Assembly: GCA_031763025.1 (NCBI GenBank)
Contig: JASSKH010000009.1
Coordinates: 2,232,001-2,296,000, forward strand
Length of the DNA stretch: 64,000 nucleotides
Source of the DNA: Macrocystis pyrifera
Taxonomy: Eukaryota; Sar; Phaeophyceae; Laminariales; Laminariaceae
Direction: 5' to 3'
This document shows positions 47,601-59,600 of this stretch, piece after piece; the first letter of the stretch is position 1, and the number at the start of each line of letters is the position of its first letter. The notes below the pieces were generated by a model. The model searched no databases. It saw only the letters and a program-made list of their open reading frames with translations, and was not told the origin of the DNA. The position numbers and the translations under genes are program-made.

Positions 47601-50600
47601 GCGAGTAGTGGGAGCGTGCACCATTGGTGGCGAGTAGGATTCGGCCTGCACCCCGTGTCGCACGATTCCTTGTGTTGTAGAAGTACTTCGGGCACAACGT
47701 TTAGCACCTGCCAGCCAAGCCGTGGTCGATGCCGTGGTCGGCATTTTTTGGCGTCAACTTTTCCTCGGATGCCCCAAAAGGGTCAAGTCACATTGAGCTA
47801 CTTACTGTAAGTCACTGTGCGAGTTAAGTAGCTCAAGAGGGAGTTCCTTCCAACGAACACCCTGCTTTGTAGCTGTTGAGTCTCACCGGCATCGATGAAG
47901 CTGCTGCCGAAAATGATGGCGATAACGACGGAGAGCTGCATCCGCATGAAGTTGTAGGCCGGGTTGCGCCAGTACTGTCCAGATTTGAGGAACGTAACAA
48001 TGTCGGAAGACAGGGCTGAAAGAGGGAAGCAGCCAGAGAGACACACCAAGAGAAATAGCTAACGCGTACGGAGGACGGAGCCGAGAGGACACAGCAACGT
48101 ACCCACTCTTCCATCCGACTAAAATAACTAGCAAAATTGAGGTGGGTGCAGAAAGCGCCGTGCGTCGAATCACGAGCACCTGTCGACACACGGATGGACA
48201 CGAACGGAAGGCCGCCCAACCTACCAATGTCTAGCCCTGACAAGAGCCTTCGCAGAGACATCGTCAACCACACCGTCGCACCCAACAGCTGCCAGCACCT
48301 CACAACCTTCGCACCTGAATGACCGCCCTCTCCATGCATGCCCGACTCTGAAGAACTGTCGACGCCGCGTAGATAGACTTGAAGTGGAGGGGTTCCGATC
48401 CCTCAGCGGGGACCATGAGTTGCTTCAGCTGTTTCATCACAAAAAAAAGTAGTAGACGAAAAATCGCGGGTTCAACAAAAAGTGGTTTTTACTTGTCGCA
48501 CGTGTTCGTAGAGCGTCCTGCTAGCGAAAAGAAAACCTAACCAAACCTCTACCGAAGGCGACACGGCTGAAACGCGCCGCGCTTGCTCTCTCTCTCTCGC
48601 TGTGCGTACGTTTTTCGAAGTTTTTTATGGTCTCCGTTTTTTTCGCCGAATTTGTTTTTTCGTCTCGTTGCGCTGCTGCACGCATCCTCGAAAGAGGGGG
48701 ATACAATTGCCCGCTAGGTTCGTTTCCACGCTCCTGCTGCTTTCCTCTTTTGCACCTTTCGCCCGTCGCTATTTGGGACCCGTTCGCTCTCTGTGGCGGG
48801 GGCTAGAGCCTGTGGGTCTTTAGTACGTGTGGGACATGGACGTCGAATCTTGCGTTCTATTGGAGATTGTTCTGGATTCGATATTTTTTACGCTCCTCCG
48901 AGCAGTGAACCCCCCCCCCCCCCGAGGAAATGGTGGATGAACCTTTGGTTGGCGAATAAGGCACCCGAAAATGTCGGCGCGCACGCCTACCGCCGCCACG
49001 GTTCCCGGGATATGGGGTCGGTAGCCTTGCGCATGCTCGAGGCGCTTCTTGCGACAACCGTGTACCCTCCCCTCCTCGTCTCTCTTCCGACATGCCCCGC
49101 ACGCGGACCATTGGCATGTGCACTTCAGCTCGCGCCCTTTGACCTTCATTTTTTACCGTGCACACTTGCTCTCGAAATAAAACGCGGCAATCTTGATTGA
49201 GCTGGTTGGGCTTGTAGCCATGCAGAGGACACCTTACACCATTCTAGGCTGAAAAACCTCAACGACATTGTACCTGCCGCGATGAGGCCTCCTTGAGCTT
49301 GCTCTTTTTGTAGTAGTCGGCGTACATCTGAGGGTTGGCCTGGTACGACGCACAACAAAGCACGCAACGAAGAAAGGGTGCTTCGTGAACTCGGACAAAC
49401 GTGTTCTTGAACTCTGACATCATCGCGGTATTTGTCTCCGCGTATAGACCGCATCGGTACTGGAGGTTTAGTGAATCTTCCGGACACGAAAAAAAACGCA
49501 ACGAATCTCGAAAGCCAGAACTCCGAAAGATGCGGGGAGCTCGGCAGTGGCGACTTCCGTTTTTCTATGATAAAACCGAAAAAAAAACGAGCGAAGGACG
49601 ATAGTTTAGTCGATGCAAGGCGCGGCAGGAACCGCAGTGCATTCCACCCGCCTTGTAGAAGCGGAGCAGGGCGGCCGTTTCCTCGCGTCTAAATCCTGAT
49701 CCCTGTATTGAAGCGCCCCCTCAGCCCGAGAAGTGCCGCGTAACTGACGTGCTTCATCCCGGCATTGTAGGGATGCGAGGGTCTATGGTCATACGACTAC
49801 AGCCTTGCATGGCATAAGAACACTCCCCCCCGCCCCACGTTCCTCTCGTACAACTCCTTCGACTTACCTTTCCCGAGGTGCCCGCACCGATTACCTCCAG
49901 CATCCATGTGGCCGGGTTGACGTTGTCCCGGATAGGCGTTGTGCCGGGCACGGACTGCGCACGAAGCGTGGGAGCATCACACGAAAAAAAAACGGTGCGG
50001 GGTTTTTTTTTTGGGGGGGGGATAGTATCTGCAGTGAAAACTCGCATGGCAAAGAATGAACAAACAAACCTAGCTTTTGTGTTATAGGGGCCTCAGGTGC
50101 ACGCTGCAGTGCACTCTCGGGGAACGCAAAAAGCCCCTCGGGGCAACTTCGGGGAGGCACGCCAGCCTGTAGAGGCTCGCGGGGGAAAGGGCTCAAGCCG
50201 TCGTCCCCCCTGACCTCTCCCGCCCCCACCGTCACAGGATCCGTAAAACAACTACGGCTTTGCACGCCGTGCATGAAAATAACTCTCCAACCAACCACTC
50301 CACAGCAGCTCTCTTGCGAAAAAAAAAGAGTTCTCCTTAGCCCTCCTTTGTCACGTCGACTCTAGCGTGTAACCTTAAACCCCAAAAACTCAGAGGCAAG
50401 ACTACATGTACAACAACAGAAGCAAAAATCTAAAGTCAGACGGTCACGGCTTCAAGAACAGCCGCCCACCTGGAAGTAGGGGATGAGGTTCGAGGACCCC
50501 TCGCCGAGCGGGCCAAAGAACACGACCTGGCCGCCTTTCTTAAGGAGGAGGAGAGAGTCGAACATCTCGAACAGGTAGGTAGATGGCTGATGGATCGTGC

Positions 50601-53600
50601 AGATCACCGCGCGCTGCGTGGCCGCCACCTTCCGGATGGCTCGCATCACCACCTACCGGTGAGAAGACACGACAAAAACATACCACCAAACGCGGCAGGG
50701 CGAGGGCGAGGTTAACTACACGTTTCGCTGCCGCGACCGATTGAAGGAACCCTGTTCGTGAATACGCCGCGCGTGGCCCTACGACAGCGCCGCGCGCGTG
50801 GTTTTGGGTGGGGGCATTTACGGCACCGGGAGGGGGTGGCAGGTATGCCCTGGCTTGATGGTCACCACCGTCTGGAGAACGGCAGATAGACATCGTTTCA
50901 GCACCACTCTCAAAGATGCACAACCAGCACAAGGTCACAAGCCTACGGCGGTACGGCTGTCCACTGGCTCCATCCGTACCCCCCAACTCCCCAAAAACGT
51001 AGTATCCCTCTTACCAATGCACTGCCCTGATCTACGCGCCCACCACGGCCGACACGGAGCAACGTCCAGGAGGTTTAATGCCTCCCCTCGGACCTCCCGA
51101 AAACAAAAAAAACTCTTTTTTTCTCGTTTGCAAGATAAAAATGCGCCCTCCGACACAGCCGACACGGAGCATCGTAGTTAGTTATACATCACACATCACC
51201 TCGGACTGAAAACAATAATTTTCCTTGCTTCCGCAACAAAGAAGCGCCTCCGCATGAACTACGCAAAGGAAATTTACCCACTGCATGTGCTCGAACCTAT
51301 CATAGCTGCACGCACAATAATCCATACACGCCCGAACACACCTGCGCCGAGCGAGCATCGAGCCCCGACGTAGGCTCGTCCAGGAAAACGAGGCTCGGAT
51401 TGGCCGCCAGCTCTACGCCCAGCGTTGTCCTCTTGCGTTGCTCGAGGGAAAGCCCCCCGTCCTCATCGCTACCGATTAGGCGATCGGCGATCACATCCAA
51501 TTCAAGCATCTGGAAAACGTCGAATCGGTGGGGACAGGAGGGGTGGTGGGGCGAGAAACAAGTGCAAGAAAAAAAGGCCGCTAAGAGGGAGAAAAGTGGA
51601 CAACTAGTAGTAAATATTAATAGCAACTCACGAGATGAGCGCGCATTTACGAATAGGAAGAGCACCACGTGTGGTTGCGTGTTCGTTATACAACGAGTAA
51701 CATACGTCAGACACTTACCATTGTTAAGAGAAAACGAGCGATGAACGACGATCGCATCATCCCTCTGCGAATTCAACGGTCTTATTAACGGTACTTGCAT
51801 GCGGTACGTGTCAACGCGTCTAACGTGTGTCAATATTGTTAGGCCACAAGCAAGCCCTGGTGACGAAAAGCGCTCACCCCTTCCACAAGAGTTGACATAT
51901 TTTTCCCACGAGTCTGATACAAGCTTGTCCATATCACACAGATTTCATCAGCAACATCAGCGTCGTGCTGGCCATTTGTCGCGGATGGGAAAGAGTCTAC
52001 CCAATGGTACTCCGACAACAGCTGTGGCACAAGTGGCCAGGTCGGCGCCTAGCCTATCATGCCGAAAGCGGGAGGTGGAATGACGAGCACCAGAGCGGGA
52101 TTGAAAAATGTCGCCCGAGCTACGATGCTGCAGTATGCTAGCTGCGCCTCCCTCCTTGGTTGTTTCTTCGTTGTTTCTTGGTTATTGGTGTTGTGGAGGA
52201 CAGCCCTATACAGCAGCTTTGTTGTCGGGTGCCGCAATAGGCATGATGTAGGGTTCTCATAAACTACTACCAATAACTCAAAACACAAGCCAAATATATT
52301 GTAGGGGACTGCTTTACATGTCCTCGGCCGATCAACAGCGACGGAGAAATGAGCGCGTCTCTAAAATGAAAGCGAGTCACTTCGTGGCGCCAGCAGCGGC
52401 AGTCGATCAATGACGACCTAACCGGGATAGAGGTTCCTTCTCGAGCTCACCACCAGGATGTTGTCGACGAACGCTTCGCGGCGTTCCTTGTTCACCACCT
52501 CCTCGTCCAGCCGCATGGTAGCGCTGAACATCAGGGCCTGCAGTGAAAACAGCAGCACGAAGCGAAGCGAGCATAGCCACACGCTTAAAACAAGTTAGCC
52601 GGTAGACTGCGCGGTAACAAGCTAAAACTCCTACATGTATCCAAAGACCGCACCGCTAATCACCCCCACTCCCCATTCAACGCCGCCATGCATATGCAAG
52701 AAAGTCCGCCTCACGAAGCGGTTCTTGGTAGGATGCAGCTCACCCTCCATGCAACTCGCCGAACACCTCACGGCGCATAGCGCTTGATAGAGGCAATGTC
52801 TGCCTTGTCGGTGGTATTCTGGCGTGCTCCCTCCGGCGTTATAGGGATGCGAGAGTCTATGGTCATACGACTACGGTCGAACACGACATGAGTACACCCC
52901 CCTCCCGGCCTCACCCTCAGGAAAAAAACAGCACACATCAAGAAAACAACGGCCAGCTTCGCCTACACGTGCTAACAATAATCTCCGTGAAATCAACGAT
53001 GGGCTCTTCGCCAGAAGGCTGCGGTGTACCTCTTTGACGGTGACAACGGTGGATTGCATGTCCTGCTGCTCGACGTACCCGGCAACCCTGGTTCGGAGAG
53101 GGGGAAAAAGAGACAACACATACAGTAACAAAAGGGAGAAGAGGGGGATGCAGAGGGCGGTAAGGAGCTCACTTACCGTAAGCCACGATGAGCCCTTAAA
53201 TGCTCCATCACGCCCCCCCCGCCCCAAAAACGTGTGATATGTCTGCGATAATACCAGAGCGGTCGCTCGGCTTCTTCCCAGAGGGATCAACTAGACGACA
53301 TTCAACGAGGCAGAAGACCAAGCTCACCGAATGCACTTCAGAGTGAAGTATCATCGGCACGTGCGGTTTCCGCAGCCCGGGACAGCTAGCGGGCAACCCC
53401 CGGACCGAGGTTCGGCTCGTACACGCGCGACTCATCGACTGGTTGAGATCATATCAAAGGAGGGCAAGGCCCGGCCAGGGTTGCCCGTCGGGTTCGATCC
53501 AGCGACGAGAACGTTTAGACAAGCATGTTTCCACCGTTTTAGCTATGAGCGAGAACACAATACGAACCAAATTTCGATTATTTTTCGTTCATACGAACTT

Positions 53601-56600
53601 TACACCAAGTCAGTTCGTCGACGTGGTTGCGAGAAAACGCTCTATGTACTGCTGCTACGTACTACCGTGGCATGAATACTGCCGTTTTCTTCCGAGAGCC
53701 CTAACGCGAGACGCCCCAAAAACAGCAGGGGGTGTTCTGCCATTTTTCGCATGGACCCTACCGCATTGGGATGGCAACGAAACGCGTCTTACTGCCGTGG
53801 CAAAAGCATGGCCTACGGCACCCACACCCTGTCACTCAAAGCATCCGATAGATTACCAATCCTGGCAAACAAAACGTGTGGACTTGTACACACGGGCAAC
53901 TAAGCGGTGAACAAAAAAACAAAAGTCAGAGGGAAGGGGGGAAGGAGGGCCCGCTGGCAAAACCCGGTGGTGGGATGCTTCGCACTCCTGCGTGACAAAG
54001 AGCGTCAAAGATCTCGAATACACGCACTCGCCTGGTGAAAGTCTTTTGTATCTTGGCGTGCCCGTTGAGGCGGATGTCTCCCGTGATAGTCCCTCCTGTC
54101 TTACGACCCGCGAGAACGTCGAGGAGCGTAGTCTTGCCAGCTCCTGACGAGCCCATCAGGGCCGTCATCTTTGGCGGTACAGAGTGCAACCAACCAACCA
54201 ACCAACCAACCGTGCAGCAGACAGAGGAAGGGGAGGGGGCGCGACGGCAACGCGCAGCAGTGGGGCGGTCGATGTCGTGCCACGACGATGGGTAAGATGT
54301 GTGCGCGTTAGGGGGGCTGCGAATCGATCGACTGGGGCCCGCCATCGCTGCCGCGACGTGAAAACATGATGCGATCGTGTTTCGTGCTTCGCGTCATCCG
54401 CTGTGAAGCTGGAGCCCCACGATACCCGCCGGGATCACAAAGAATCGGCCCGGAACCCAAGTCCCTGCCTGCTCTGGGGGACGATACGCGCAGCACAGAG
54501 GTTAGCAAAGGGGCGACCGGGCCGAGACGCCGGCCGTGCCCCCGATCCCCTCATGCTACAATCCTCAGAAACAATTACGTAGAGACGACAACAAGTCACG
54601 GAACGTCACGCCTGGTGATGGCTTGAAACTCCCAACAAAGTACACTACCATTTGATCCACCCCTCCTGCCGAGCACACATACCACAGTTGAACACCGCAC
54701 GTACTACATATACTGTGCTAGAATTGAACTCTATAAAGGACGACGATCCCGTCGGAGCGGGAGATGAACATAAACCAGCCCTGCCGAGAACCGCCGACAC
54801 GCTATTAACCGCGAGAAGAAAACGAAACAGTATACCCGCCCACCCTTTTCTCCGCCCCTACTCCCTACCGTGATATTGACAGAGGCAAATCGTCTCGCGC
54901 CCGACTCAAGTAAATCACATCGCTTTTTTTGTAAGTCTTTTAGAGGCAAAAAATGGCGTAAGCAATGCCCCCAACCCCCGCCCCTCGTCGTTCACCCAGA
55001 AGGCTGACAACCCAGCCAACCCTCCAGCCGGCTATCCCTCCTCCGTACCTCGCCAGGCTTGCAGAACCCGGAAATGCCAGTGAGGAGTTCCAGGTTGCCG
55101 TCGCCCGAGGGGTGCGGCACGCTGTACGACATGTCGCTGCACTCGTCCGGAGATGTGGAACCGCAACGACGACAAGTGAACGCACGATGACAACAACAGA
55201 CAATTGGTGTTAGTGGTAGTGGTCGAGCTGTTGTTGTTGTTGTTGTTGTGGTTGTTGTGAGTGGTGTTGTGGTATCGGTGGTATCGGTCAAGCACAACGA
55301 GGCAAATCAACGCACGTCATCGATGTATCACGTGTGTAAACGACGGTAGACAACGCGCGGAACGGAGGGGAGCGGGAAGAGAGAGGAGGCGGCAGGACAA
55401 GAAAAAGGAGGAACACAAACAAGAGCGTATCGCGTCCAGCCAAAGAGCTTCTGCGACTATTAATAGCTTGTTTTCGGTAACCACATGACGACGACGAACC
55501 GTTTCACGCAGAACATAGCATACTTACAAAGTGATATTATAGCAGTTCCACGGCACTACTCATATTCTGCGGATACCCCGCCCACCCCCAGCAAAACGAC
55601 CCTGTAAACAATAAAAGTCAGGGACCACGGTGATGTGTTGCAGCCCTGTCCATCCCACCTGCCAAAAACAAATGAAAAATCCGCGACATCGTCATACCAA
55701 AGTGCCAGCACAAGTGCCAGCCAGCACAGCGCCAGCAAGGTGCGAACGACACGGCCTAATGGAGGGGGGTCGTTTTAACACAGCGGGTTAGCTCTAGGGT
55801 AGGGCGGAGGGGGGGAAGGGCATACCCACACAATAGAATCGCGCTTACGTCGCGCTTTTAATGGCTCGAACGCCGACGTGCATGTACCACACCTGAAGGT
55901 AAGCGTCACGGGGTCGAAGGCAAGGTCGTTCTTCAGCTCGGACGGCTGTCGCTTTAGCATCGGAATCGGAGTGTTAAACTGCCCGGCGCCCGCTGCTCCA
56001 TCGTTGGCACCCAGGGACAAAAGCGCATAGAACATCCGAGCGACGAAAAAAACGCGGCGATGGGGTTAATACCAGACCAGCTACATATACGACGGCCTCA
56101 TGGTGGAATGTTCGAGGGGGCCGTGTTACGCTGCACAGCAGCGGTTATTCTGACAGAATGGCTCTTGCAGTAACCCTGGGGCGGCTCGACGAGAAAATAA
56201 GGGGCTGCAAAGAAGCAGTCGAAGCGCACGCTCTGATAAAACAAGTTGGCCGTCGCGTACAGTAGATAGGGTGCGTGTCAGGCAATCATCTGCGGGGTGA
56301 CGTTGCAACTCTGGGACATGCACGTGCCACCATTTCACCACAGCTACTGTAGTATTAATATTATAGCTCCCTTACCATGTCGGCAACGCGCGACCTTCTG
56401 CCAACCTTCTATTTATAGGGCGCTCAATCTTTTCCCTACCATCGGTTCCGCCCGAAATTCCCACCTGCATAAATATCTCCATCATGAAAAAAGAAAACGT
56501 CTGCGGTGCCCCGGATATACTAAATATGTTCCTTGAAGCGATAACGACGCGATTAGAACCCACCACCACCCCCCCCACCCGTCTGCCCCTCAAACGCAGT

Positions 56601-59600
56601 AGGTCCGCAGAGTTCCAACTATACATCCCCATGTCCCTGGAAAAAACTATCGCAGGACATCACGCCACACGTAGCGCGTGACAAAGGCTAACCGTTCTCC
56701 GCTAAAATCGCCAACCACTCGCCGCACAGGGTCTAAACGGGTACACCGTAAACCCCAAGCGGAGCAGCAGCGCCCAGAAAATCACGAGCGACTGCGAGCT
56801 CTTAATTATGACGGCATCAAAACGATAGGAACCCCAGTCAAGTTGCCCGAAAGCGTCCGCCATCCACTGTCACGGTCTGTAACAGAAAGAAACGAGAACC
56901 GGCGAGTTTTTTTCTGTTCGACCCACCAGGACACGAATCAAGACGCCCGCAAGGTTGACGCCAGGTGCACATGTCGTTCTGCGCGAGTTACCAGCGACAC
57001 CTGCAGGTTTATTATCTACTGCACAGGTGGCCGGGACCCCCCGCCCCCCCTGCACAATGCGGGCGAAAAACAGTCCTTGTGGAGACCTTGAAAAACGTAG
57101 CTCAACACTACGTAGGCGTACCGAATTTAGGGGTTGTCGGCACCTTGTGGGGTTTGCTACATTGTTCAAGGTCTCGACAAGGATTTTTTTACGCCCACGT
57201 TGTGCAAGGAGGGGGCCCCCCCCGCCACCTGTGCGGTTAATTATCTTCAACGTACGCACCCATGTTGCTCTCGTCCGCCTCCGCGTCTTCCCCCGTCGCG
57301 GTGGGCATGATGGGAGCGCTGTCCGAGGCGTCCCAACGGAACAAACAGTAAGCGACTCCGGTGGCGCTGTTGTTAGTATAGTGGAACGGAAGCAAGGGTA
57401 GAGAGTAGAAATGAGAACAGAAAATAAGTGAACACGGGGGGGGCATGAACGATTGACGAAAGCTCAACAGCAGCAGAAAAGCAGATATACTGGTACTGTT
57501 GCTGCTACTACTGCTGCTGCAACTAGTACTACTGCTATGTACTACTACTACTAATTTTGCTACTACAGCTACTACTACTGCTACTACTACTGTTGCTACT
57601 ACTACTGACGCTACTACTACTACTACTGCTGCTACTACCACTACTGCTACTGCTGTAATACTGCTGTAGTGGCAAGGAAAGCAAGATTTTCGGGAGATGG
57701 GTGTGCGTCGCGTCTGTCTGGTGATGATCTCCGGGGGGGTTGGTAAAAAAAAGGTGGTAATACAAACAAAAGTACATACAAGCATGTGGCTGATATACGT
57801 ACACAGCAATGGGGACGGGAGGGTCTTCAACAACCAAGACGAATACACGCAATGTCCTATTCTTGACATGGTTTCTACCAGAAAACTCAATCGGGTCGTA
57901 TTTGGTCGGGAGCTGGTACTCAGGCGGATCACGCGAACAAAAAACACGATGAGACCCTAAGATGACATTCATTGAGTAACAACAGCCCAGATATAACCGC
58001 GTCACAAGTAGCGCCGGCTGACAACTGAGACAGCGCCAACAAACACCGGGCGGTGCAACTGTGACCAAAACAAGAAAGGCAGAAATAGTTCCTGGTGCGC
58101 TACAGCGCGCTACTAAGTCATACTGCAGTCGACCCACACAACACATTGACGGGGGGGAGAGGGAGAGACTCTGCTGTGCGCACGCGATTCGTTACGACGG
58201 CGATCTGACACTCTCAGAATCATGCAACACAAGCGAACATGCCTCTCGCTTCGTCGCGACGACATCACGAGATCCATAGTGAGCCTCGCGAACAAGCACA
58301 ACAATTCACGGAAACGTTAGGCAGTTGACAAATCGGCAGCGAGCGAACGTGATGAGGGGGGGGACGGAGGGCGCATCGAGCGAAACATTACACGCGTGTG
58401 TTTGGTAGGGTACATACTCTGGATGTACCCCGGTATTCACCCGGATAAGACCAACATAACCAGTTATGGTACCCGAGTACACCAAAATATACTAAACACG
58501 CCCCTGAAATATTCACTGAACTACAATAGTCGGATCGAGGGTCTGTCTCTTGTCTCACGTGGCGCAGAGCAGGAACTCGGCGAAGATGAAGGCGATGCCG
58601 CCCCAGATGTAGGCCTTGTCATCTGCAAAACCGTAGGCGTCGATGAACGTCTGCAAGCCACCCGAACCGAAGAAAAAGTGGGAAACAAACGCAACACGGA
58701 GTCGACACATCAGAGTAGGAGTGGCAGGTAGCCGAACCCAGCAGTTCGGCTCTCATGGAGACGAGGTGGGAAGCTCAGAGAATCGGTGCAACACCCCGAA
58801 CCACGAACAAAACCTTTCTGTTGCTGGCACGAAGCTCAGAGGTGTCTTCAACAGTCGAAATTAGGAGGATGCGCACAAATGATATATCGCCTAAGGTTTT
58901 CTGCGAGCATATCACCGCAATTTTACCGCAAATCGGAACCCGGGGGGGTTCGATTGCCTGCGTAGCACTTCAGGTCGCCTGCTGTTCAAGTCCCCCTCCC
59001 GCCCCTCTAAAAACACCGTCCTAAATAGGAACGCCAATATGAGTAAGAGGCAACATTCGTGCATCACTAGAGTTGTCACCGTCGCAGGCGTGCGTCAATG
59101 AACCATCGAGCGTAGGCGATCTCCTCTACCCCTCTGAAGCGCGGGAGTCGAGGATGGTCCAGACGAGCACGAGACCGACTCCGGCGTGGTCTTTCCAACC
59201 AACTTAGGTGGGGAAAGCGCGGTGTATGGGCGAAAACCGCCATCCCCGCACTGCCGTGAAAAAAAAAAAACAAGAGCTTTATGTGACCCCTACATAAAAA
59301 AGCTGGCGTTCTAACCCATCCACATAAGTACTGACTCGCTTTACAAACCGAAATTAAAAAACAAAAACTGTATACCCGACGAACGCCGCAACATCACATC
59401 ACCCCCCGGAACCAATCGAAACCTACCATTAACGGTCCTTATTTTTCCACCCACAGTTGTGTCTGGTAGGGTATTTGCATACTGTTGTATGTACCAGGTA
59501 CGTAGTCAAAATGCCAGCTCAGAGACAACGCGAGGTGGGTTTGCGTCCAAACCGAGGACCGGACATTTGCGCTGTGTTGTATTTTATTTTTAGCTCGTTC

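Larger units (their letters stand above)
41674..49339 (-). other. ABCG gene: transmembrane domain 2 exons and C-terminus
   Basis: Exons: 49339-49274 ([10 protein letters not shown]), 48428-48315 ([15 protein letters not shown]), 47974-47887 ([14 protein letters not shown]), 46829-46694 ([11 protein letters not shown], then a 1-nt frame break, then YMSTMFVGV and ERIVFYREQ), 46286-46138 ([20 protein letters not shown]), 45489-45432, 44748-44649 ([16 protein letters not shown]), 43950-43901 ([16 protein letters not shown]), 42758-42640 (ATTQYRGDD), 41764-41674 ([14 protein letters not shown]). The order and motifs follow the second PDR membrane domain. The intron after 46694 has a GC donor (CAG|GCAAGC). 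Without the break at about 46790 the block would be intact. Confidence 0.95.
49868..57366 (-). other. ABCG gene: linker and nucleotide-binding domain 2 exons
   Basis: Exons 57366-57260 and 55992-55893 form an acidic linker ([11 protein letters not shown]) leading into [10 protein letters not shown]. 55136-55049 has [20 protein letters not shown]. 54168-54032 has Walker [21 protein letters not shown]. 53087-53030 has the Q-loop, GYVEQQD. 52537-52451 has [10 protein letters not shown]. 51509-51342 has the PDR-type signature [15 protein letters not shown] and Walker [13 protein letters not shown]. 50652-50470 has the H-loop TIHQPS and FFGPLGEGS. 49954-49868 has NPATWMLEV. All catalytic residues of an active ATP site are present. 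The 54032 donor is GC (AG|GCGAGT), required to restore TR-VAGYVEQ. Confidence 0.95.

Noticed and set aside
54190..54215. CAAC repeat near the Walker A exon as a possible coding repeat
   Set aside because: It lies in the intron just upstream of the acceptor at 54168; the exon boundary is fixed by phase and by the KPGE-MTALMG junction.
57237..57947. 236-codon minus-strand frame with poly-Val/Ala/Ser
   Set aside because: Only the last 36 codons (57366-57260) are a real ABCG exon; the rest is the trinucleotide microsatellite in the upstream intron.
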